Shown here: piece after piece, positions 22,938 through 34,165 of the stretch
Position numbering within the stretch: the stretch's first letter is position 1
Layout: each line of letters opens with the position of its first letter
NCBI GenBank assembly: GCA_012976225.1
Contig: JAAVVG010000008.1
Span: 434,001 to 498,000 of the forward strand
Direction: 5' to 3'
DNA length: 64,000 bases
Source of the DNA: Golubevia sp. BC0850
Lineage: Eukaryota > Basidiomycota > Exobasidiomycetes > Golubeviales > Golubeviaceae
Program-made: the position numbers and the translations under genes
The notes under the pieces: generated by a model
Databases searched by the model: none
The model's input: the letters and a program-made list of their open reading frames with translations, nothing else
Told to the model about the DNA's origin: nothing

Positions 22938-24150
22938 TCATAGCTCGATGATCCCCAAATCGACACCTAGAAGTCCCACATCTGGAAGGTTTACTGAGAA
23001 AGGTTCTGTTCCGAAAGCTATTTGAATGTTGGCGAAGTCATCGAAGGAGCGCATGTAGTCGAGTTCTCTTTCCAAATCTCCAACTCCATTCAGACCAGGT
23101 AGCGGAAGAAGGGTTAAGGTGGAAAGTACTCCGAAGGCCCTTCCTTTACCATCAAATACTCCACTTCCGCTATCTCCAGGAATTCCAGGTGTTAGAGTCT
23201 GAATAAGATGAGACCATCCTTCTCCTTGTTCGGCGAGGTTGGTACCTGGAGAAAAGAGAGAAGAGGGTGAGTTGCCACCCAAAAAACTGAAAGCTGTCGA
23301 AGACACTTACCATATTTGGGGGAAAGTAGAGTGAAGCCCTGTCTTAAGACTGAATTTCCGTAGGAGAAGACTGGTTCAAGATCTCCAAGCTGTCCGACAC
23401 CCCCAGTTCTGATCCCTGTTGGACCTCCGAAGGTAGGAACGGAGGGATTGACCAGTTTGTGATCTTCTGGGTCGATAAGAACCAAGGCGATGTCGTTGTA
23501 TTGACAAGCGTTGGGATCATTCTCTCCTCTAGCTTGCATTCTTGCCCAGGAGGAGTAGGCGAGCTGAGGAAGGAGGCGGTAGGAAGATCAGATTCAGGGG
23601 GCTGTTGACAAGCGACAGAGAATCCTTCAAATGACTCACTTTGCCTGGTCTTGTAGCACCAGTGATGTTGACTTCGGTACCTTCTGGTCTGGTTCCAGTG
23701 GAACATCCGTTTGATCCGGTGGCTTCTCCGGTAGAAGCACAATGAGCTGAAAGGGGGGGGGGCAAAGGTGTAAGAGAGCGGTGGCGAAAACTAGCTGGCA
23801 CCCTCTTTTCTGACGTGGTTCTTTCACTAACCAGCATGACCGATGCTTGAAGAGGAATTCATAAGGAGAAAAATAGGAGAGATGGAGAGAGCGTCAGCAA
23901 GGCCGAGTGAGAAGTCACCAAACAGCTTTCTCAAAGCTCACTAGATATCGCTTCCTTGGTAGAAGACGAAGTTGCTTGTACAACTACCTCCTTGAGTGTT
24001 GGTATTGACCCCTGGATGAATTCTGGCTTCCTTGATAGGAGCCCATTGAGGAGCTCCCTCTTGGACAGGAGAGGGTGTGCTGAGGAGAGGAGAAGATAGT
24101 GCTGGAATAGCAAGAGCTAGGAGAGGCAGGAACTTGGCGATGAGAGTCAT
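22938..24150 (-). CDS. Secreted S1-like serine protease
   Basis: Trypsin-fold peptidase, probably secreted. Exons on the minus strand: 24150-23942, 23845-23832, 23746-23640, 23563-23311, 23245-22938 (296 codons). A signal peptide (MTLIAKFLPLLALAIPALSS) is followed by a short Pro-rich region and TQGGSCTSNFVF. The catalytic triad is readable as His76 in GHAAHC, Asp134 in YNDIALV and Ser220 in GDSGSG. The 14-nt second exon encodes the residues just before the catalytic His. The downstream part of the frame ends in a hydrophobic, acidic tail. The protein could serve nutrient acquisition, but the target is unknown. Its promoter has TATAAG about 80 bp upstream. Confidence 0.8.
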
Positions 24151-24694
24151 TGTGGTGAAAGAAGGTGGGAAAGGGGATGGGAGAGCAAGATTAATGATAA
24201 GAGGAAAACTCGAGCTCGAGAAGGTTGCTTCTTATAGCAAACGTGTTGAGCCGTCTTTCCCTTTCTATAAGGGGAGAGCTTTCTAAACGAGCATTGGCGT
24301 ACTCGTTCTCTTCTCAGAAAACGGAAAATCCCATGTCATTGGTCTTGTATACCAACTAGGACTCTGAAGCATGGAAATCTTATTTGAAAAAGTATACCGA
24401 AACAGGGTCAAAGGAGCGCGTGGAAACTGGACGATCTTTCGCTAGTGGTGGCACGACTTGGCGATTTTCCCACTCCGACCTGAATCAGCAAACAAACCCA
24501 AGTCGAACTCAGATCTTGTCTTGGTCTCGCGATCATCTGTTTCACGCCATTGGTTATCGGGGAAAGACAGCGGAGTGGATCAGACCGAGAGTGACGTTCA
24601 AAAAAAAAGGCATTACTTTTGGGAGATAGATTATTGCCACCTCACTTTCACTTCTTCCCAGCAGCTCTATTCCTCGCATCTTGATTGAAATCAT
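24151..24694. promoter_or_regulatory. Protease promoter and LEU2 3' side
   Basis: This 544-bp gap holds the protease promoter, with TATAAG on the minus strand at 24231-24236, and further right the LEU2 3' UTR. A CTCGAGCTCGAG duplication lies at 24210-24220. Confidence 0.5.
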
Positions 24695-26649
<1,955 letters not shown>

Positions 26650-26837
26650 CTTGAATCGTTATTGTTGTCTGAGAAGAAGGAGAAGCAGAGAGATGTGTTC
26701 AATTCAACTTTCAGAAGAATCTCGTCGGATTAGATTTAGCTCCTCTATCTCCTCTCGCCACGTGGATCTCTCCACCCTTCAATCCTTCTTGATCGGATCG
26801 TCCCATTCTAACACCATCATCATCTCTTCTACTGACT
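26650..26837. promoter_or_regulatory. LEU2 / methyltransferase divergent promoter with E-box
   Basis: The 188-bp gap between two diverging starts contains the palindrome CCACGTGG at 26758-26765. Its CACGTG core is the site for bHLH factors such as Cbf1. No CCGG-type Leu3 site is evident. Confidence 0.45.
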
Positions 26838-28606
26838 ATGGATTACGCCTACGCCGCCTTGGATCGAGGCTACATTCCCGATCTAATTCTACGACGAGTC
26901 ATTAATGCTCTCAATCGTCAAAGACTTTCAGAAATTGGTTCAAAATCTTATTCAGAGCACATCACAAACAAATTGGAATACATTCGTTCTCTAAAGAATA
27001 GAGAAATCGCAATCGAAACTGATAAGGCAAACAAACAACATTATGAAGTCAGTACAGATTTCATGATGGCTTGCTTGGGAAAGAGAGCTAAGTATAGGTG
27101 AGTACATCCGTAGGCTAAGGCTAAGGTAGGACAGGGGAAAGATGTAGAGCTGCTTGCTGAGAGAGCTGCTAGTTTTGGATTTCATTCTTCAGTTGTTGTC
27201 TATATGAGACTGGAAAGGAATCCTTAGATCAAGCTGAAGGTGAGTTACATACAACAGGTTGGAATGATGTGGAAACATCTGTGAGATTGTCTAATCAGAC
27301 TATACGTTTCTATCTATCCTCAGAGGCAATGCTTAACTCTTACTGTGAGAAAGCAAAACTAGTAGATGGTCAAGACGTTCTAGATTTAGGTTGTGGTTGG
27401 GGTTCTCTTTCTCTTTTCTTAGCGGAGGTAAGTCGATCAGCATGTTCTTTTCTAACAATCTCTCGAGACTTTCTCTCTCCTGTCTCCATTTTTATCTTCT
27501 CCTCATTCTTCCTTTGCCTTCAAATCCAATCTATTCTGCTCTTCTTTCTATCTGCCTCTTTGCTTCTACCTCGCTCTTTCCCTTAAGAAATACCCAAACT
27601 CAAGAATCAAATCTCTAAGTAATTCCAAAACTCAAAAACTTCACATTGATTCAGTTGCCAAATCCCAAGGGTTCAAAAATCTCGAGGTTTTCACTGGTGA
27701 TGTTAAGGTCTATGAATTTGAAGAAGGAACTTTTGATAGAATCTTGAGTATTGAAATGTTTGAACATGTGAGTTCTTCTCTCATCCCTGAACTCTACATC
27801 TCTTTCCCTTTTTCAATCAAAGTGTGACTTCCTTTCCCTTTGTCCAAAGAGAGTTTTTCAATGAATCTCTGATTATCTCTAATCTCTTCGATCCTCAAAA
27901 CAGATGAAAAACTATTCCCACCTCTTCCGTAAAGTTTCTCGTTGGTTAAAATCGAAATCTCAAACCTCTCCATCAAATCCATCATTACTGTTCATCCATA
28001 TTTTCTGTCATAAAACCACTCCATATCATTTTGAAGAGAATGATGGTTGGATGTCTCAGAATTTCTTTTCAGGTGGAACCATGCCTTGTCATGATTTGTT
28101 CTTACATTTCCAAGAACACGTGGTTTTGGAAGAAATTTGGTGGTGAGTAACAAATATAATCAGATGGTGGAAGAAAGGGAAGAGAAAGAGACAGGAGAAA
28201 GAGAGCGAACACCTTGGATAGGTTTGTGGTTACTGACGAACTGGGCTACCTTTCCCTCTCTTTCCTATGTAGGTTGAATGGAAAACATTATGGACAAACA
28301 TGTGAAGATTGGTTGAAACTACAAGACAAAGCTAACAGAGGTGGGAAAGCAATTCAAGGTTTGAGGGAAGATGCTAGAGCTAAAGGTCAGGATGAAGATG
28401 AGGCTGTCAAGACTTTTTATAGGTGAGTACATTTCCCTTGCGTTTTGCCCTTACTTCTCTTTGGCTTATGCTGATGAAATCCTCTTTCGCTCTTCCACTG
28501 TTTCAACAGGTTCAGAGTCTTCTACCTAGCTTGTGCTGTCTTCTTCGCTACTGACGAAGGAGAACAGTGGGGAGTCGGACATTATCTGTTTTCTAGAAGG
28601 GATTAA
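26838..28606 (+). CDS. Cyclopropane-synthase-like SAM methyltransferase
   Basis: SAM-dependent methyltransferase of the CFA synthase / coclaurine N-methyltransferase-like type. Exons: 26838-27097, 27193-27239, 27324-27427, 27588-27767, 27904-28142, 28273-28422, 28510-28606 (358 codons). The N-terminal part has the family start (YDVS-like QHYEVSTDFM) and SCCLYETG, then the SAM loop VLDLGCGWGSLSLFLAE at about 121-137. Later blocks include FDRILSIEMFEHMKNY, FIHIFCHKTTPYHFE, DGWMSQNFFSGGTMP and a closing RVFYLACAVFFATDEGEQWG. The C-terminus YLFSRRD is typical. The substrate, a lipid or a small amine, cannot be decided from sequence. Confidence 0.88.
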
Positions 28607-30052
28607 GTTCATCTATTTACGGTTGCTTCATCTTTAATAAACATAGACTTATGACATGGAATCAATGGATACCTTTGTTCTCTTCTGACTTGGTGTTGCT
28701 TCTTAGTGAGATTTGTCTACTGTCTCGTGCGTGTCTAAATAAGTCCCCAAATTTCAATTCTGGAGTAGGAAAATTGAAGTCTCATGGTCTTTTGCTCTGC
28801 TCCATTCAGCTCTCACTAGCTCAGTCTGGAGTCGGAGAGCATGGGTGTGTGGCAGCCGAGGGAGGTGAAGATGAAGTGTGGGTGATCATTTGAGAACCCA
28901 ACACTGCAGAGCAGCTGCAGGGTCCTTTCACAATTTTTGGATTGATCTGAAGGTATGTCTTGTGTTTGTGGATCTTCAGGCGGTCAGAGAACTCAAGTGA
29001 GTCTTCGGGTATCCAAACCAGGGGAGGGAATCTGACCTTGTTCGGCCCTCTTGTGAGATTTCTTAGGATTCTCTCGCTTGACTTGATCACACTTCAGAGC
29101 GATGTTTTCACATCAATTTGGTCTCCTAGAGCTTCTCCACCGATTGTACTCTGAAAGTCACTGGCGACGTTCCAGAGACGCGAGAAACCTTTGTGTTCTG
29201 ATAACTTCCTTTGCTGTCTCATTTCCGGATAGCCTTTGAAGACGGTGGTATTTCATTTGATCACAACTTGCTTTCCTTGGACACCAGCACTGGTTTGACT
29301 CGAAGTCTCTTCGCCCTCTCTGGGCTGGGGTGGGAACAAATATTAAAGGACCTCGACGGCCCGTACCACTGAGACTCTGGTTGGGATATTGGAATTGAGA
29401 CTGAGACATACCCAAACGCACAAAGTCTGAACAGAAGTCGAGCTCACGATAGAGAGTGAAGCTAGTGAGTAGTGACGGAGGTGATGGCCGTGAAGGAAGA
29501 TCTGGATGATTCAAAGGTCCACGCTGCGAGCGAGAGAGAGAGAGAACCAACGTCTATGATCTCTACACCAAGAGGCTAATTTGACGCTAAGAAAATATAC
29601 AGCTCGAATCAATTCGACTCTTCCATCTCCGCTCTATCCCGCTTTTATTGAACTTCAAGTCACCAGTGCCTATAAATGTCTAACGATTGACGTCTGCGGA
29701 TGAAATGAGCATATTACTAATATACCAACCATAAGATTTCAATTCAAGCTACTTGGTGCTAGTCTCAAGAGGCAGATAGGATGAGTTGGAGCTTCACATC
29801 TTGACAATAAGAGCCTGATGAGATGCCTCGGACCCTTCCATCCAATTAAGGATCTTCTCCCTCTCGAACTATTATGTTGCAGCCCTGTGTAGATTTTAAA
29901 CATTCTCTATACAGTACACTCACCCTTAGATCATTGGTGCGGCCGCACTGCCTGCGCATTTCCACTCATCCATCTCCCTTTGAACTCTCTCCGTCTACTC
30001 ATGCTTCTCCAAGAAAGATCATCGGGTTCTTTCCCTCAAAACTCTATTAGGC

Positions 30053-30060
30053 TATATAAA
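30053..30060 (+). promoter_or_regulatory. TATA box of the secreted peptide gene
   Basis: TATATAAA about 172 bp before the ATG. With the CT-rich tract just downstream it resembles the promoters of strongly expressed fungal genes, where pyrimidine tracts flank the transcription start. Confidence 0.55.
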
Positions 30061-30099
30061 GATCTCAATCGACAGATTCAATGTCTTTCTCTCCTCATC

Positions 30100-30147
30100 T
30101 TCTTCTTCTTTCTTTCTTTCTTCTTCTTCTTCTTCTTCTTCTTCTTT
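30100..30147 (+). repeat. CTT/CTTT microsatellite in the leader
   Basis: An almost pure run of TTC and TTTC units lies between the TATA box and the start codon. It is a simple repeat and probably part of the 5' UTR or initiator region. Confidence 0.7.
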
Positions 30148-30231
30148 CGTCTTTCTTCTTTCGTTCAGTTGCCGGTCCAACTCATTTCTTCTCAAACTTT
30201 ATCTTTTTCTTCCCTCTATCCTCAAACAGAC

Positions 30232-30775
30232 ATGCAATTACTCAAACTTACCTTGCCTTTAGCCACCTTGGCTCTTTTGGTGTCTTCAGCTCCAGTCCCA
30301 TCTTCCAACGTGAGTAACCATCTCTTTGCCGCTTTGCGTGCCTTTCGGAGTGTCTTTCAGTGTCTCTGATCTTCATTTCATTCTTTTCCTTTCTGCACTC
30401 TTCAGGATCGAGACTTACAATCCAATGTCCACATGGAAGCCCGCCTAGCTAATTCTAGGATCGTTGGTGTCGATTACGACATCATTGTAAGTTTTCACTC
30501 TCTCTAGGCTGTAGCCTCTATTCTCAACCTTCCAGCCCCATGTGATCCAGCCTCCCTTTGAATTTACTTCCTCACTGATAAACTCTTGTTACTTCAAATG
30601 TTTACAGGACAAGAGAGGAGGCAAGGACAAGGTTTGGCCTCTACCCACCGATCTCACCACTGTCACCGAAGGCCTCGCACATCGACCCGGTCAACTCGCA
30701 AGACCAGTAAGGAACTTCTTTATAAACGCTGCAAAGGCGGCGGGAAGCGCTGCTAAAAAGATTGTCACCGGTTGA
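30232..30775 (+). CDS. Small secreted precursor with Kex2 site and cationic C-terminus
   Basis: I recognise no family. Exons: 30232-30309, 30406-30486, 30608-30775 (108 codons), all phase 0. The N-terminus MQLLKLTLPLATLALLVSSA is a clear signal peptide. Residues 27-53 are polar, with a hydrophobic end (VGVDYDII). Lys55-Arg56 forms a Kex2-type dibasic site, which would release residues 57-108. That 52-residue product starts GGKDKVWPLPTD and ends in a stretch from about 85 with five Arg/Lys and no acidic residues: ARPVRNFFINAAKAAG, then SAAKKIVTG. It contains no cysteine. The composition suggests an amphipathic helix, as in membrane-active peptides. A signalling peptide or an effector are alternatives. 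The gene has a strong TATA promoter. Confidence 0.75.
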
Positions 30776-30931
30776 GAACTGTTGGACCCTCGAGATTGAT
30801 GGGTGGGAGGTTCGGCACTTGAGGTGGGAAGGTTTAATTGTTTTTGATCTTAAGAAAATCAGCGCTTTAAGCCTGAGTCAATCTTTTTTCTTTTTGAAGA
30901 CAGATTTTGAAGAAGTGCGTTGTGCGTCTTC

Positions 30932-31548
30932 TCATCTGACAACGACGATCGACAATGAGGATGAGCCCAAGTAGATCTTGACGGAAGGCGATCTGTTTCG
31001 AAGAACCGAGACCACCTGAGAGCCTGAAACTACTTTTCCAGAGATTTTCAAGGTCACCTCAACTCGAATGTGATGCTGTTCCTGTCTTTTGGGGTTCACA
31101 ATTGAGCAGAGGTTGAACACTCCTTCGAAATGTCCAAACCTCATCCAACAACCGGGCTTGTTAAGCGGCTTGGAATCAGGAACGGTTCCGAAGACCACAT
31201 CTGAAAAACAAAAGTGCAAATGACGTGTACGAATTCACTTGGAGCAATTGTCGAAACACCAGTTTCAAATCTCTCTCTCTTTTTACGGCTTAAATTTGGA
31301 GGCAAAGAACTTAGACATGGTAAGTCAAGATCTTTGATTTGATCCTTGCAACCAAACGGATATCCGTCCAGAACTTCTTTTGAGACTACTGACTGATCGC
31401 GGGAGAGACGTGGTGAGGACCACTCAAGAAAGGCGAATGGAGACATGGTACCCAAGAAAGCAACATCTTCGAAGTAGACGTCTCGGACACTGTGAGGATC
31501 AAGCTTCAACAGGTCTCGTCTGAGAAAGATGACGTCCACAAAGAGCAC
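30932..31548 (-). CDS. Unassigned protein, 5' end uncertain
   Basis: I do not recognise this protein. Two exons on the minus strand, 31548-31239 and 31200-30932, are joined by a 38-nt GTGAAT...CAG intron; the phase closes to a stop. The first exon follows a TTTTGCAG acceptor near 31549, so a 5' exon may exist upstream, but none fits the phase well. An internal ATG is at 31446. The reading contains RDVYFEDVAFLGTMSPFAFL, then KPGCWMRFGHFEGVFNL, then HHIRVEVTLKISGKVVSGSQ, which looks like a beta-rich fold. It lies 160 bp from the stop of RPA43 on the same strand. A decayed gene is possible. Confidence 0.35.
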
Positions 31549-31711
31549 TGCAAAACCAGATTACAAGGAACTTTGAACATTGAAGAAAAAACAACAAATC
31601 TATAAATAACTTGACAATGTAAGGACTTTTCAACTTGAGACACCTGAGGGAATAAAATTCTAAGTGACTTCTTTTTGAGAATTTCGAGACCATCTCTCTC
31701 CCTCCACTCTT

Positions 31712-33887
31712 TCATTTCTTAGGTTTTTTTCTCTCCTTCTCGCTCTTTTCACTCTCCCTCTTTCTTTTCTTTTCTTCTTTCCTTGCTTTCTTTTCCTCTT
31801 TAGATTCTTTCTGAGTTTCCACAATCAAAGAAGCATCCTCCTCTTCAACCTCTTCAACCTCTTCAGTCTCTTCTAAATTCTTCCTCCTTTTCTTTTCCTC
31901 CTTTCTTTCTTTCTTTTCTCTTTTTCGTTGTTCTTTATCTTCAACGTGAATTTTCATTTCAAGTTCTTCTCCATCTTCATCTTCATCTTCTGATTCATCA
32001 GCAGAATGACCATCATAGAATTCTTTGATTTGATCAGCTCCGAAAGTGACTTTTGGAGCTAAAGGAAAAGAGACTGTAGCAAGTTCTTCTTGAATTGGAA
32101 TGGAAGGTTTTGAAGAGGGGATTGGAACTGAAGTTGGATCTGAAAGGATGGATCCATGAATGAAAGGTCTTTGATCGTCTAGAGTTATGCTGATGAAGGA
32201 GAGTAAGATGGCGGGAAGAAGCTTGGAACGTTAGCAAGTCTTTTTCTCCTGACTGCTAAGCAAGCTACGAAAAGCTTTCGTACTTCCAGAACCTCTCCAG
32301 ATACTCACCTGATAATAGTAAACTTGACTCTCCCACTCTCACCTCCCAATTTCTCACCTCCATCTTTCTTTCTCCAAAACCCTAGTGGAGCTTGATGAAA
32401 GTAACTTTCTCCGTTTTCACTATAAGTATAACCTGCTTCACCTCCCTGCATTCCCTCGTCTCCCTTACCCTCTCCTTCTCCTTCTCGAACAACCTCCATC
32501 GTCTCATTATCAGTGAGAAACATCCTATCCTTTTTATTCTGACGTTCAGCTTCTAGGGTCGCTTCTGGATCCTCAACGAATTCCCATTCCGGATCTCCAT
32601 TTTTGTTAGTTGTAGAAGATGAGGGATAATCTGAAGAAGTTGAAGCTGGTAAATGAGATGTTGAAATTGAAGCATTGAATTGATTATGAAGGAGTAAAGA
32701 AACTTGACCTGCTTCGCATTGAGAGATTTTACCCTCTGGTATTTTGGGGGAAAGGGAGAGGTAAGGGGGGGGGGAAGGGATAGAGGTTAGATGAGAAGAG
32801 AGTTGGTATATAGGTCCAAGAAGGAATGAGTTTGGAGTCAAGTGGCTTCGAATGGAGATCCGAAAGAACTGATGTGCCATCCGGTATGTCTCTTTAATGT
32901 TGAAGGACGACTTAGAGCTCCTGGGAGACGGGAGAAATGAACAGCTTCATCCTTCTCTTGAGTGGATCCCTCCTCTCAACTTTCCAGCTTCTCGTCTCCT
33001 TTCGAGGGTTTCCTTCCCCCATACAGTTCCTCCGCCTCCATCACCTTCCATCAACTGCAGCTTCTCAAAGTCCATGAATTCAAGAGAACTCGCGCTTAAT
33101 GCCTGAAGTCTTTCTCTTCTACCTTTGACCTCTCGTCTCACTATGCCCTTCCTTTAGGTTCCAACAAAACACTGATTTAATACTCACCGACAACCATTCC
33201 AACTTTGGGTCTCCAAACCAAACATCTGACCTTTACAAAGACTACAGCGAAAGCAGAATCTGAATCCAATTTTGCGGTAGTAGCTTGAAACTGATGATTC
33301 GAATGAGATAGAAGAACTCCTTGAAGTTGAGGTACATGTCTGAAGAGGGCGACAGGTCATCAGAAAACGATGAAGGCGAGAGAGAGGTAGAAGAAGAGGA
33401 ACAGAGAAGTAAGCTAGGCAGTAAAGGATAAGCTAGTTACCAAGAGATGGCAGGTGAATCACTTCCAGTTTACTGACCTCAAAACCAAAGTGTCAAACAA
33501 TTCCAAGACCGCTTCCAAAGGTCTATCACTCAGAACAGGAGGGATTGGGATCTTAATCTTTGTGTTTAAGATTTGGAATTCTGATTCCATCGATCCTTCT
33601 GCTGTTTCTCCTCCATTCTTCTTATGTTTATTCTTCTTATCTTTCTTATTGATTGAACTATCTATACTAATGTCTGATGCAGATAGATTTGCCTTGAGTA
33701 ACTTTTTAGCTCGTTTTTTCTCATCTTTTCTTGATTTTTTGGTTGAACTGGAAGATTGGAAGTTTGGATCGGTTAGAGATAATTCAACATCTTCTTCTGA
33801 TTGATTTCCTGAAAGTGAAGTAGGTTTTGGAATTGAATCCCTTTTTCGTTTCTTGTGAGAGGAGATCGAGATGGAAGAGGTTGACAT
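31712..33887 (-). CDS. RPA43: RNA polymerase I subunit RPA43
   Basis: Rpa43 forms the stalk of RNA polymerase I with Rpa14 and contacts Rrn3 for rDNA initiation. Exons on the minus strand: 33887-33478, 33339-33188, 32735-32309, 32189-31712 (488 codons). The SHS2-like part contains RPLEAVLELFDTLVLRHVPQ, QGVLLSHSNHQFQ, VVFVKVRCLVWRPKVGMVVE, then the OB part GKISQCEAGQVSLLLHNQFN, and FWRKKDGGEKLGGESGRVKF. The protein is longer than yeast Rpa43 (326 aa) by a Lys/Ser-rich N-terminus of about 110 residues and a Lys/Glu-rich C-terminal tail, typical of nucleolar proteins. The second intron is 452 nt. The start is the first true ATG; an upstream GTG is not used. It is divergent from the coiled-coil gene. 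Confidence 0.88.
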
Positions 33888-34165
33888 GACTGAGGAGGAT
33901 GAGGGAGAGGGAGAGGGAGAGAGAAAAAAGTTGGAAGGACAGAGAAAAGTCGGGAGCACTGCGATGAATCGACTTCAAATGCTCAATTCAAGTTGGTAAA
34001 ATGATTTTCTGCCTTAAAAGAATTGAATACGAAATGACTGACACCTTTCAAGGAAAGGAAAGAAACAGAAACAAACCGAAGAGTCGATGCACCTGACTTG
34101 ACACGATACAGCCAAACACCATCCCATTACTTCATCTCCAGTACAACACATCATCTATTCTCCAA

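Larger units (their letters stand above)
28607..30231. other. 1.6-kb intergenic stretch with open minus frames
   Basis: No recognisable gene. On the minus strand there are frames of 89 codons (ending at 28821) and 130 codons (ending at 29158). One includes a segment resembling a structured protein (NLTRGPNKVRFPPLVWIPED). They cannot be joined into a phase-consistent gene by me. The right end contains the promoter of the secreted peptide gene. Confidence 0.4.

Noticed and set aside
29158-29550. 130-codon minus frame taken as a gene
   Set aside because: No recognisable domain, no supported start or splice partner. Kept only as part of a finding.
30100-30147. CT-rich run as a trace of a mobile element
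   Set aside because: Pure simple repeat without flanking duplications or coding remains.
32736-32880. N-terminal extension of the third RPA43 exon reading toward MAHQFF
   Set aside because: It is intron read-through; the conserved reading joins at the CAG before 32735.
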